The position numbers were made by a program, and so were the translations under genes. Positions 44,604-55,516 of a DNA stretch of 64,000 bases are shown here, piece after piece. The DNA lies in NCBI GenBank assembly GCA_950295325.1, contig OX485803.1, forward strand, positions 20,770,001-20,834,000. The letters run 5' to 3'. The stretch comes from Polytrichum commune (taxonomy: Eukaryota; Streptophyta; Polytrichopsida; Polytrichales; Polytrichaceae). Numbering within the stretch: position 1 is the stretch's first letter; each line of letters begins with the position of its first letter. The notes beneath the pieces are model-generated. The model was not told where the DNA came from. It was given only the letters and a program-made list of their open reading frames with translations, and did not search any database.

Positions 44604-46500
44604 TACACAAGCTCCATAAATTGTGGGTCCCATGATCAAAACTAATATCTTACAATATGCATAGATATAGTTGAAGCTAGGATCGTATTTGGCCAAAGAT
44701 TGTGAGGTACTGATAGTTGGTTCCCTTTATAAAGAGGTTGAAACTTGGGCCACAATACCCAAGCTATACTAACCGGGGAGGGTTTTCTAGGGGCCCCCAA
44801 CACTACAACAACAATTGCAACTAGCTAATGGAACAGTTGGATAGCCTAAAAATGAAACCAGTGCATTGCACCCAACTTGATTGCCAACAAATGGTCGTGC
44901 TCTTAGCAAATCTATGATGAAACATCAACAATAATCATATTTGAAAAATTGAATATCCCCTTATTTAGTTATGGTTACCGAAATTGCATGTTTGTTGGTT
45001 CTTTAATAGAATACATAGGTCCTTCCACTTGTGTTTAGTCTTGAGTGTGGAGTCATTAATGAAGTTTGAACACATAGTCCAATCTCATCTCAACGTTTGC
45101 TTTAGATATGGTGTTTGTTTCTTTCATCCTCACCTAACCACACACCAATCACATATAGGTGTCCAACTAAGACAAGTCATTGAACAACACCAAGATGCCA
45201 TAGTGAGATTAGGTTGGGATGGATCAATCATGAACCTATACAAGGTTTACATGAGTGACACAATTCTAAAACCTCTTTATGCTCAGTAATAGGTATCCAC
45301 AACCAACATTTAACCTAAAATCTAGCGCTATGTATCACAATCTGACATTCTAACCCCCAATTATAGGATCAAGGTACATAGTGTTAGTTTTGAGCATGTG
45401 TACCTTGCAACATGACAATCTAGATATGGAATTGAAAATTTTGAGACTACGTACACAAACCTTTCATTTAATACAACCCACAATATTCATCATAGACCAC
45501 ATTAATTATCTTGCGATTATTGTGTGGCAACTAGAGAGAGTGTCACATGACACTTGGTGTTCCATGACAAGTCACAAAGACCACTTTAGTTAATTTGACA
45601 CATTAACTTTAATGCCACACTAAATTACATGTTTGATGTAATATCTGCCAATGGATTCAAAGCACTATAGTTGGAAAAAAATTCTTCTTGTAGCATTAAA
45701 TGCGTTTTTTCTTATTTACTTGATGAACTGCAATGTTTGTGGTTAATTTAACTTAACTAGTTCACACTACAGAAATTGTGGTATTTGAATACAGAAAAGA
45801 ACTAATTTACATGTTAATATATGATTGATTGAGTTTTCACCTTAGATAAGGTTGGTGGGGCTCAACTCAAAGAGCAAAATGTCTACATTGTTAATGGTAT
45901 TTTGTGGCATTTCTTACTCTTGGTTATGCAATCCTACGCTGTCGTAGGTCAATCATAGGTTGCACGGAAAATAAATAAAATAAATAAGCCTATTTTTTAT
46001 TATAATTATTGGGTTAGATGGCTGAAATGAAAGAAAATTAATCATCAAAACGCTTAATTTTTAGGAAATTCACGAATCTTCCCAAGGTGGTCTCTCTCAA
46101 CTTGGGCATTCAAAACTTTAATATCACTTTGCTCATCTTTGTCATTGAGATGGAATATATCATTAATTGGCCTTTGGCTCTTAGCCATGCTTGTAATTTC
46201 TCGAACAACCTCTACCGAACATGAGCACAAAACAATAGAGAACGTTGTTCACAACCCTGATTATCACACTTAGACGGCTTAACCTAAATCCTCAAGGCTA
46301 ACATCATTTACTTAGCCGCCATGAATGAAAAATAAGTTACACTACATGGATTTGTATGTAGGATATATTGTGTTCTTAAATGAATATTATACATATACAT
46401 ATTTGCCTAATTTTTCATAAATGTTTTTATGGACCATCTAAGCCCTTTCTTGTAGTAGATTAATTACTAGGCAAAATGTGCCCAACTTGCTCTCAACCTA
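44604..46500. other. AT-rich intergenic DNA, no gene recognised
   Basis: A 101-codon frame (44984-45289) lacks any recognisable family. The rest is AT-rich with an (AAATA)-like patch at 45966-45985. Confidence 0.35.
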
Positions 46501-46509
46501 TGGTATACT

Positions 46510-46868
46510 ACACTATTTATGGTATGTAGCATCAACGGCCTAATAGTATCACTTGCCCTATATGAGGCCTATCACAAGTGCTTCAATCTGCTACTCTAAA
46601 TGTCATACTGTGAGAACACTTTGTTATGGTTTTGATAAGATTTCATTTTTGGGTTGTAGTTTTTGGAGGTTGCAAGATAGATTGTAATGTTGTATTGACT
46701 ATTAGTTAGAACCTCCACAAAATCCCATGTGTCACCTCCAAAAACCAAACTTGCTCATAATCTAGGGTATCGTCATGTTGACAATCAGTGGACATGACTT
46801 TTCGAGGCTCTAGACAATGTAGTGTAACCCTTCGCAAATAGTCTAAGTGACACTAATTGCCATAAACA
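46510..46868. mobile_element. TTTAGTGTCAC-type MITE, diverged
   Basis: The left CACTATTTATGGTATGTAGC and the right GTGACACTAATTGCCATAAA are inverted. The marker CCTATATGAGG / CCCTTCGCAAATAG matches 16979-17515. Boundaries are approximate. Confidence 0.5.
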
Positions 46869-47033
46869 AAATAAATCTTTAACGTATACTAAAAATTCTT
46901 AGGAAGAAAAATAATTCTAGTCTATAATATCTACAATATAGTAATTAGTTGTACCTTTTTTGTGATATATACAAAATCTATAGTAAATATTTTAAAGCGT
47001 TATGTAGTTCCATATAGGTAGCAAGTGGATTGG

Positions 47034-47480
47034 GGTTTTTCTTACACCAATGACTAGTGACCATGACCGCCACTTTCTAAATCTCTCTTTGGTTGAGCAT
47101 TGAGTGGCAATCCCACTTTGATTTAAACAAGGTCACCAAAACAATAGTGACCATGGGTGAGCATTTCATAAAATTAATGAGAAAGTTACATGACAACGGA
47201 ATGGAATCCTACATGTGCCTAAGTGGATAATATTTGGTGGTCATCTGGATTTTGTGGCCAAAGAACCCAAATAGGTTGTCTCAACGCAAAATAAGGTGAC
47301 CCTGGAAAAAGTAGAAAATGTGCTTTACTAACTTTTATTTGGAATTATTTTAGTACTAGCATAGTACATTTTCACTACATATTTATTTTTAGTTGATTTT
47401 GTTATTTATTTTCATTAAAAACACTACGTCCTAGTCTAAGTTCACTTTACACTATGTCCCATGACCAAGGGTTTTTTAAA
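47034..47480. repeat. Degenerate Tourist-related segments
   Basis: GGGTTTTTCTTACACCAATG (47035) and GTTCACTTTACACTATG (after CTAA, 47438) are diverged versions of the Tourist-like left end with ATGACC behind. No matching right ends were found, so these are fragments. Confidence 0.35.
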
Positions 47481-47701
47481 AGCAATGTTGATTTCTCTTG
47501 GTCATGGTCTTCAGACTGCCAACCATGACCATGAGAAATCTAAACCATTTTTCTCATAGCCCGTAATAGTGCCACTCCAGCACTAGACAACTCACACTCA
47601 TTAATGCACGTAACCAACATGGCAACCACCAAGACAACACCATCCCTCCATGGATACAAGCTACACATGCAACACTACGTAACGTGAATGCCTCGTAAAA
47701 A

Positions 47702-48090
47702 CTAAGACTGGATATTGTTTACATACAAGGCGTTGCACATGAACAAAATGGTTCACTAATATCTACACCGGACCTAACCATCCAAATCATTGAATTCACC
47801 TTTACGCATGAGAGATTCCTTGACCAAGCCATACAAACAAAAGAAGACAAATACAACCCGGTAGTAGACGCAATAAGAGCACAAGGCTGGAATATTAGAC
47901 CCCTCATAGTTATCACCACACGAGTAAGGGGAGCCATTCACACAAGAAGCATAAAACTCCTTGAGAACCTACATATCCCCACATCATTAATAAATAAAAC
48001 AATGAAAACCGTCCACCAAATAGCAATCAAATATCTCACATACCTAGTACTTAATAAGAGAAAACTCAATACTAACAAGAACCAATACTC
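47702..48090 (+). pseudogene. Non-LTR retrotransposon ORF, C-terminal part (no start codon)
   Basis: A 130-codon stretch without stops reads LRLDIVYIQGVAHEQN, then EFTFTHERFLDQAIQTKEDK, GWNIRPLIVITTRVRGAIH, IKLLENLHIP and HQIAIKYLTYLVLNKRKLNT. The order resembles the C-terminal tail I associate with some algal and plant RT-bearing non-LTR ORFs (W.V.PL.VIT.GVRG..H; AIKYLTYLV.NKRKL), but this is from memory of the pattern, not a search. It is strongly A+C-rich. It starts after a non-coding stretch and ends at a C-run (48091-48104), so it is a truncated insertion. Confidence 0.55.
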
Positions 48091-48152
48091 ACCCCCCCCC
48101 CCCGCACATAGTAAATGGATATCAAAATAATGTATTTTATTTCATTTTATTT

Positions 48153-48180
48153 AGAGAGAGAGAGAGAGAGAGAGAGAGAG
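48153..48180. repeat. (AG)n microsatellite
   Basis: A 28-bp pure run. The next 80 bases (48185-48265) are related to 29630-29730. Confidence 0.9.
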
Positions 48181-48337
48181 TCCACCCACAGCAGGTAGGC
48201 AATAAACCCCACCATGCATCGAGGGGATTCTTAAGCAAGGTAGGGCCAACATGCTTAAATTCACCTCGGATTGCCCGATGTTGGTTTTTTACTTTTTTCT
48301 TTTTCTTTTGCTGCTCCAACCCGAAAGTATACATCCG

Positions 48338-48578
48338 AGCGAAGAGAGGGGATTATCATACATGAGCATACCTCTCATCCATCCAACATAAAAAACTTGA
48401 CCCCCTATAGGATTGTTGTTGGTTCATCTCAAATGAACCAGAGTAGACTAATTCGAGGTCTTTAGAGCTCATTCCATATACAAATGAACTAGAGAAAATA
48501 ACCTATTTCAAGGCTTCATGTTGGATAAATGAGAGGCACACTTGTGTACAACAATTCCCGCTCTCCTAGGAGAGCGGT
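48338..48578 (+). mobile_element. MITE of the GAGAGGNATTAT family
   Basis: Opens GAAGAGAGGGGATTATCATA, CATACCTCTCATCCATCCAA and closes CATGTTGGATAAATGAGAGG, CAACAATTCCCGCTCTCC. About 240 bp, well preserved. Confidence 0.7.
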
Positions 48579-48631
48579 TGAATATAAATAATTGTAGTTA
48601 TGCACAAGTAAAATGTATTTATTGTGAATCA

Positions 48632-49035
48632 ATATCCAGGTGAGAATGTTTTGGCATAGTCTGTCGAAATTCTAGTGTCTCCAAGTCCAACTAGTTGCAT
48701 GTTGTGATCTTTTGGTTTCCCTTTATTACATAACATTATTCAACTAAGTACGTACGTTGGGTGGGGCCGGGAGTACACCAGATTCCATTCGAAATAACAC
48801 TACGTTTATTCTCACAACAAAGCATTGCAATGACAAATTCAGGACAGAAAAACTCGGATGAAACAATGTCTCGATACTATTAGAACATAATGGTCGATAG
48901 TGGATGAATGATGGTATGCAACTTGAGGTACATTCCATATATTCTTCTTAAATGATTAAATTTTTTTGCTAAAAGTCTTGAACTTCAACTGGTTCATCTG
49001 TAACTACAGGTCGGTCCTAACATCTCCCCCGTTCA
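48632..49035 (-). mobile_element. ACCGG-rich MITE, copy 8, interrupted
   Basis: The left part has CCAACTAGTTGCATGTTGTG and TTTGGTTTCCCTTTATTA. The right part has GAGGTACATTCCATATATTC, CTTCAACTGGTTCATCTGTA and CATCTCCCCC. About 190 bases (48728-48920) between them are foreign and unassigned. Confidence 0.6.
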
Positions 49036-49329
49036 TTGCTGTGAGTGGGATTTGGACATTCAGGAGTGAGGACTGATACGGTGGACTTTAGTAAAGTAGG
49101 TGTCACATAAAAGCCAAGAAAGCCAAGTGTTGTTTTTTTAGTGTGGGAGGGCTAGAGTAGGGAGCCTTTTGCCTTCATTGCCTTCATTTGATCGGTATCA
49201 CAAAATCTGGAAGGAATGAGAAACTGATTAAAAGCAGATTGCAAGTTCAATGCGAATTTATTGCAAGAGAATCTCTCACAATCTCTTGGAATCATTCAGC
49301 CAATGCTCTAGTGTTCACTGATGTTAATT

Positions 49330-50680
49330 AACTAAGATTGAGGCATCCAGAACCGATAATATAAGAGCGTTTGCATTTGTGTAGGAGTAATTAAGTGCAG
49401 GAAAATATTTTTCTTGCAAAGAGAAACAAATTCTAAGGAGAATGCAAAAATAAAAATGAATCATGAATATGGAATTTGCTATAAATTTTGAAGCAGGTTT
49501 ACATGGTCGATGTATAAGTTAACCCATAACCGCTCATCTAAATACTAATGCTCGGTTATGACAGCTGTCAAAACTTTTATGAGGGTAATCAATCACAAGC
49601 AACCACCACATTAACCTTACTCCATTCGCCTAAACAATATAGATCTCATCCATGTCATACTTTTGAGAAAGCCGATATTTCTATAAACGTTCATGATCAA
49701 ATTATCAAGTTTCTCACTAAATTAGACCCATAAGTCTACACTAACAAGTATGTGCAATTAGGTTGCCTTTGTGAATAGGGTGCCTCTATTTACCCATGCA
49801 AATTACCTTGGATCAAATTCAAATTACAAAATCTTAGAGCTTTTTTTACTCATTAGTATAGCGACCATCGTAAGAAAATAATTATGCTATTTCCTTGTTG
49901 TTGTAATAAATATGTTTAAAAAATTTGGAATGTCGACAAACATATTAGTGTGGGCCAACCTAATTGCACATATCAATGCAGATGTTTAGACAAGACATGT
50001 TAATCATCCATGTTGTTGAAACTTTGCCACATAACTTAGCATAAGCCCACTAGAAGAGAGATTTTTCCTGAGTACACCAATCTCACCTATTATTGTGCCC
50101 CATTTGAATTTTGACATATCATAATAATATTTGGTCAATGTAACTTTTCTTGAACCACATTATTCTAAGCAAACCATATCATTTCTTTAGAAGTACAAAC
50201 ATGGAATAGAAAGTTCCATTCACAAAACAAATAGTATGACATGTCAAACAATTTTTTCTACAAGAAATTGTCACCTTGCTTACCACAATAGACGTTTCTA
50301 TGATATTATCTTTTGAACCCCACTACACCGTTCATGATATATAGTGTCACATGAGTAATAGTGTCACTCGTCCTATTTTGAGGCGTATGCTAAGTCACAA
50401 TGATGTTTAACAACTTCATTATAATTGTCACCTCATGACACCTAGCATCCATATGTGCTTAGTAATATCTTGGCATGAGCATGTTCAAAAGTGTTATGAG
50501 GTGCATGCCTATGTTACACAATGGTTTACAAGTTGACTAAAGTACACAAATGACACTTGCCATTAGTATGCTCAAGAATATCTTCCTCTTGCATACTCAA
50601 ATGTAAACACGTGACACTTGCCATTGATATTCTAAAAAATGTCATCCCCGTGCATCCTAAAATCTCATAAACCTAATGCA
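49330..50680 (+). repeat. Dispersed repeat, copy 2 of the 15733 family
   Basis: Collinear with 15733-17340 (ATTGAGGCATCCAGAACC, GGAATTTGCTATAAATTTTG, ACCGCTCATCTAAATACTA, AGAATATCTTCCTCTTGCAT). It includes CACTACACCGTTCATGATAT at 50329. No coding sequence. Confidence 0.55.
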
Positions 50681-50758
50681 AATTGTTTTGTAGTTCACCC
50701 TAATTCTCCATCAGATATAAATATAGTGCACCACGAATTTCCTACCCACCCTAACTAA

Positions 50759-51251
50759 GGGCCGCTTGACACATGAGACTAAGAGCCCATGACCATTACA
50801 CTTCAAGCACTCTCATTGGTGGAAAAGGCAGAGCCGGTCCAAGTTCGCTTCACACTATGCTTGAGGGACCAATGGAGTATATGAATGCACGATGGATGTA
50901 CAATCTACATGGATTCCTACATGGCATCGAATGGATCGTGTTTCATGGTCACTTGGATTATTTTCAAAACCCACCTCTTGGAGGTAGACCTAACACAAAA
51001 CCAAGAGACCATGGCACTCCAAACACTCACAACCGTTGATTTATTTTATTGTATCATGTGTGAGGACCCGCGTGAATAGAAATTCATTGAAATAGCACTT
51101 GGTTGAGGGCCCAGTCACTTATGACTTCACACTACACTTGAGGGTCCATGACCACACTACATGATTTGATTTGAAACGGCCTTTGGACACTTTCTTTTGG
51201 GCTCTCACAATCTCATGGTCATGGGCTCTTGGCTCATGTGTGTAGTGGCCC
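50759..51251. mobile_element. Tourist-like MITE, TSD TAA (subfamily with 30557)
   Basis: Ends GGGCCGCTTGACACATGAG and CTCATGTGTGTAGTGGCCC are flanked by TAA (50756-50758 and 51252-51254). 493 bp. Confidence 0.82.
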
Positions 51252-51535
51252 TAAATAGGTGTGATCAGTGTATTAGGAGACGAGTAATTAAGTTGGCAAC
51301 ATGTGTTTCTGTAGATTCCTTCCTCTTGAAGCATGCGCAGTTTTTGGATCGAAGGTTTGCTAAAACGTTTTGGTGTCGAGTTCATGCATGCAAGTCTCTG
51401 GATCGCGAAACCTGCATGATGGAGCATTGACAAAATGCTTGTCAATATGTCTGTCCATATGATGTCAGTGCTTGATATCTGTGCATTTACTAAATTGAGT
51501 GTGAGACTTGTAAGTTACATGGTTGATGGATACGG

Positions 51536-51725
51536 GGAGAGAGAGAGAGAGCATTAGGTTCATTCATCCAACCTAAAAGCCCTCAAACAATATGTAGTCC
51601 AGATATTTCTATTTGTAGTTGATTTGACATTGAGCTTTAGTTTTTAAGCTCCGAAATTAGTCTATTTCACATCATTTGAGATGTGTCGGCCACAAACATA
51701 CAGAGGGTGAAGTTTTTAAGGTTGA
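51536..51725 (-). mobile_element. MITE of the GAGAGGNATTAT family, partial, inverted
   Basis: GAGAGAGAGAGAGCATTAGG, TTCATTCATCCAACCTAAAA and TTAGTCTATTTCACATCATT match the family; one end is lost. Confidence 0.5.
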
Positions 51726-52019
51726 GGCATCCATGGTTGACCATGTTCATTGAATCGCTAAGCAGAGTACCTATAATATCGCCATGGATGAGACCTATCA
51801 TAGCCATCCATCATAGCCAAGGGGATTCAAGAAATAATGCCCATCCGGGGCTTAACTTTCCAAGTAACCTCAAGATCACTATGAGTCACAACAACACATT
51901 AAACCGAGTCAAATTCCTTAAGCACATCTTCATAGGTGACATTCAAAGCTTTCACCAAATTTTGAAGGTCCATTGTCATTCAAGTCTACCTTAGTCAAAC
52001 AAAGAGTCGCACACCACTT

Positions 52020-52640
52020 GGTGTGATTTCTTCACTTACCAATGCAAAGTGTTGAAAACAAGATCATTTCTCTACCACTAGATAATCTGGGGGATAATAA
52101 CCCAAATTTGGCTAGAGGATATTTAACGGCTTACAAAGATGTTGATCAAAGAGGCATTGCATCATTGAAAATGATTTCCAAGGACCAAAGTTGCCTTTTT
52201 GGCAAAGAGTTGCCACATGATATTAGCCACGTAGTGCCACACTTGTTGAGCCAATGGGCAACTAAAGAATTTGTGCTCCACCAACTCCACAAATTGCAAG
52301 CCACAATGAGAGCAACTCTAATCAATCTCCGTTGAGATCCAACCGCACCACTCATTCACCACCACCACTTAACGGATAACTAACCAACGAACGCCGCTTC
52401 CTTTTGTGCCACATATTGTTCCACTCAAGGGAGGTTGAAGGAAGAATTTTGTTCTACTATTTTTCGGGAATTGGTCTCTCAAGTCCTCTTGAGTCGTAAT
52501 CCACTTCCAACCAAGTTTAGTTGAGTACTCCAAGAAAGGAGTAACCTAAGGCCACCACCAATGTGATGGGGTATAGAAGAGTTGATGAACGTCGTGGGTC
52601 GTTCCTTTGCATAATAGCTTAGGAAGACTCATAATGTAAC
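52020..52640 (-). pseudogene. LINE ORF2 C-terminus with zf-RVT motif
   Basis: The minus strand reads CSHCGLQFVELVEHKFFSCP, the C-x2-C...H-x4-C zinc motif of plant LINE ORF2, followed by LAQQVWHYVANIMWQ and, ~150 bases on, RNDLVFNT, the usual end (R.D.VFN). Upstream CPLEWNNMWH also fits. Stops between the pieces show decay. Another zf-RVT relic lies at 36590-37130. Confidence 0.7.
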
Positions 52641-53736
52641 ACCATGTAAATTTTATATTTGTTTGAGAACTACCGTGCCTCATTAATATGCTTAATCTCA
52701 ATTTAGTAACTCTTTCTTCTTATGATTTGAATATGATTGTTTGGAGTTAAACAATCTCAACCTTAATTAACTCCACTCTCAATGTAAGGCTTATTAATTG
52801 TGAAAACAACTAAGATAGAGGAGGTTTTAGAGGTGTATTAATATTCTAAAGTTCCATCCATATCATTCAAAACTACATCATATGAATCATTATGATTAAT
52901 TATTGATAATAGAAAAACTCTTCGAGAGCTTACATTAAGTTTCCCGAAGAAAGTCAAAACTTGTAGTTCATTATATAAGTTCTGTACTACATAAACTTTG
53001 ATCTCAATCATTCATACATATATTTGCATCAATAATATTTTAGTATCATTATAAGTATGGGTAAATCACTTATTTGATGAGTTATAATAATAGTAAGAAA
53101 TTTTTGATGTTCTTAAGTTCTTCTTCTTTAAGCTCAATGTTACTACTTAGAATATAATATTATGATCTTTATAATTGTATCAAGAATGTATGTGACAAGT
53201 TTGATAACATTGACATAATCATAATCATCAATCTTGATTATTCTTAATCATATAACACTTCTCATTCATACATAATAGCACAATATTCTTTCGTCTTTAA
53301 ACACAAATTGTAGTTCTTTTATTTATAATACTTCAATTTCAAAACTAAGTGTTCTTTAATAAAAGATAAGAATAAACTTAATTTTTTTTTTCAACATTAC
53401 TTTACTCATCAAAGTTCCATTAATCAAGTCATTGATAAGAGTCTCCTCAACATTACTTTACTAATCAAAGTTCCATTAATCTTTATAACCTTGAGCTTTC
53501 AATTTCTCCCTTACACTACTTTCTTGAATTTTTGCTCAAAAGATACTACTCTTCTATCAATAATAATCATTCAAGTGTCACAACATCTAACACCTCACAA
53601 AGTAATTAAGAGAGAAAGAAATTCCAATGGAGTAGAAAATAGTTGTAAGTGATTATCAAAGTTCCGTTGTTTCTTCAAAATTCGAGCGTTTGATCTCTCT
53701 CTTACAGTAATCTCTTGAGTGCTTGCTCAGAAGATA
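52641..53736. other. AT-rich intergenic DNA
   Basis: No gene seen. A direct repeat of ~34 bp (CTCAACATTACTTTACT.ATCAAAGTTCCATTAATC) occurs at about 53391 and 53447. Confidence 0.4.
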
Positions 53737-53739
53737 TTA

Positions 53740-54872
53740 GGGGCGGTTTACACTATGGACCATGAAGTTGGACCAGGGCTCTGCAAGGCAGCTGATTGGC
53801 TGCTCAAGTTCTACCGGGACAACTTCGGTTTACACTAAGGAAAAAATGGCAGAGGGACCATGGAGGTCAAGGTCCCCAAAATATAATTCTAAGGCCTAAT
53901 AAATGCACTGACATGGTCCAACGGGTTTTGCGTTGAGAGAGGCAAGAGAGGTGGTCTAGTAGGAAAAGGCAAGGGCCCATGTAAGAGAAATATCATTTCA
54001 ATAAATTTTTAATGAATCTACCTTTTAAGCACCTTAATTATAGCATAGCCCATGAGACATACCAGCACTACCTTGCCCTACCCCTTAAACCGGCTCACAC
54101 GTGTTTCACCAAACAACGCGGGACATCTAGAACTCAAGAATTCAAGTGCAGATTTGTTTTTTTGGTCTACCAAATGTAATGTTTGGAATTTTGGGGCTTG
54201 TAATATACCGTTGGAAAGGTTTTGAAAATACCTTTCCAACGGTATATTACACACCCCAATATTCTTACAAAATGCAGTTGTAAAACAAATCACAAAAATT
54301 TGTAGTGGTTTAGTGATTGTAGATCAAGGTAGTCAAAAGAAGTGCAATGGGAAATCTTCTAACATTAATTATCAAAGAATTGAAAATTAGTGTTGAGCAA
54401 GGTAGGGTGGTAACAAAATTAAATATAATCAAACACTAAATATCCTATTTAGTGTAGTGACAACACAAGGTACATGTCACACGTAAATTACATTGAGCAT
54501 GTACAAATTAAATTGCTCATTTTATTTTATTTAAAAAAAATTGTTGTGAGAAGATTTGCAAGCCACATCTTCGACACATTTAACAAGAAGTGAAGACAAG
54601 TGAAGCCCAAGAGAAGACAAGGAATGATCAAACTTAATTTTTTTTCAAAATTGCCCTTTTTGGGCATGTATTAAAAAAATCAGCACCTCCACTTTTTGGT
54701 GCATGGTCATTCTTCATGGTCCACATTCGGTTTACACCTAGTGAAGGGCCCATGAACCATGAAAACTAATATTTTAGTAACTCGGACCATGGAAGTCGTC
54801 CCATGAAGTCGTCCCACGCAAAATAGGCCTCTTACATGGGACGACTTCATGGTCCATAGTGTAAACCGCCCC
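53740..54872. mobile_element. Long Tourist-like element (1133 bp), TSD TTA
   Basis: Same ends and interior as 27267-28400, flanked by TTA (53737-53739 and 54873-54875). Differences between the two are few and scattered by eye, including the internal hairpin at ~54187-54257. No transposase is encoded. Confidence 0.88.
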
Positions 54873-54875
54873 TTA

Positions 54876-55511
54876 CTCTCCTCTCATCAATAATCATTCA
54901 AGTGTCACGACATCCACCAATTGACAATGTAATTAAGAGGGAGAGAAGTTCCAATTTTGAGTAGAAAAAAGTTGCAAGTATATTCATAAAGGTGTCTCAT
55001 AGAGAGAAGATACAAGGTAAGCTCGAGTGTTTTTGACACTCAATCTTAAGATAACACCTCAATAAAATGAGGTGTTATTTCCTAAAAACATCTTCCCATA
55101 TATATATATAATTTTCCTCTTATTAAAAGCTATATCCCATTTTAGATGTATTTTTCTCCTCTTTAGATCTTATTTTATCTTTAACATATATTCCTAGACG
55201 AGGCTTTTCTCAAACAGTTACAACCATTATGCCTTTAGGATGTTTCTAATCCTAAAATTCTACTTTCATCTTTACCTTGGCTACATCTTCCAAAGTCCGT
55301 ACAAGTTAAGAGTTACCAATACGCTTTATTATCATGATTTAGTAGATACCAATTCTCAAGGTATAGGTGAGGTGGCTTCAAAATTGATTGATTTGGCAAA
55401 ATTCCTCATATGCTTATCTACTACTAGTCCTATATTCTCCTCATAAGTTGTTCTTATAATTGATGACATTATTCGACATAATCTCTCTTGTACATGGAGA
55501 CCTTTTCATTA
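54876..55511. other. AT-rich spacer with inverted GAGGTGTTAT
   Basis: No gene recognised. 55049-55073 holds ATAACACCTCA...TGAGGTGTTAT, a short perfect hairpin. A (TA)n lies at 55100-55110. Confidence 0.4.
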
Positions 55512-55516
55512 AAGTT

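Noticed and set aside
44984-45289. 101-codon plus-strand frame
   Set aside because: No motif, AT-rich context, no splice or promoter support; within chance for 64 kb in six frames.
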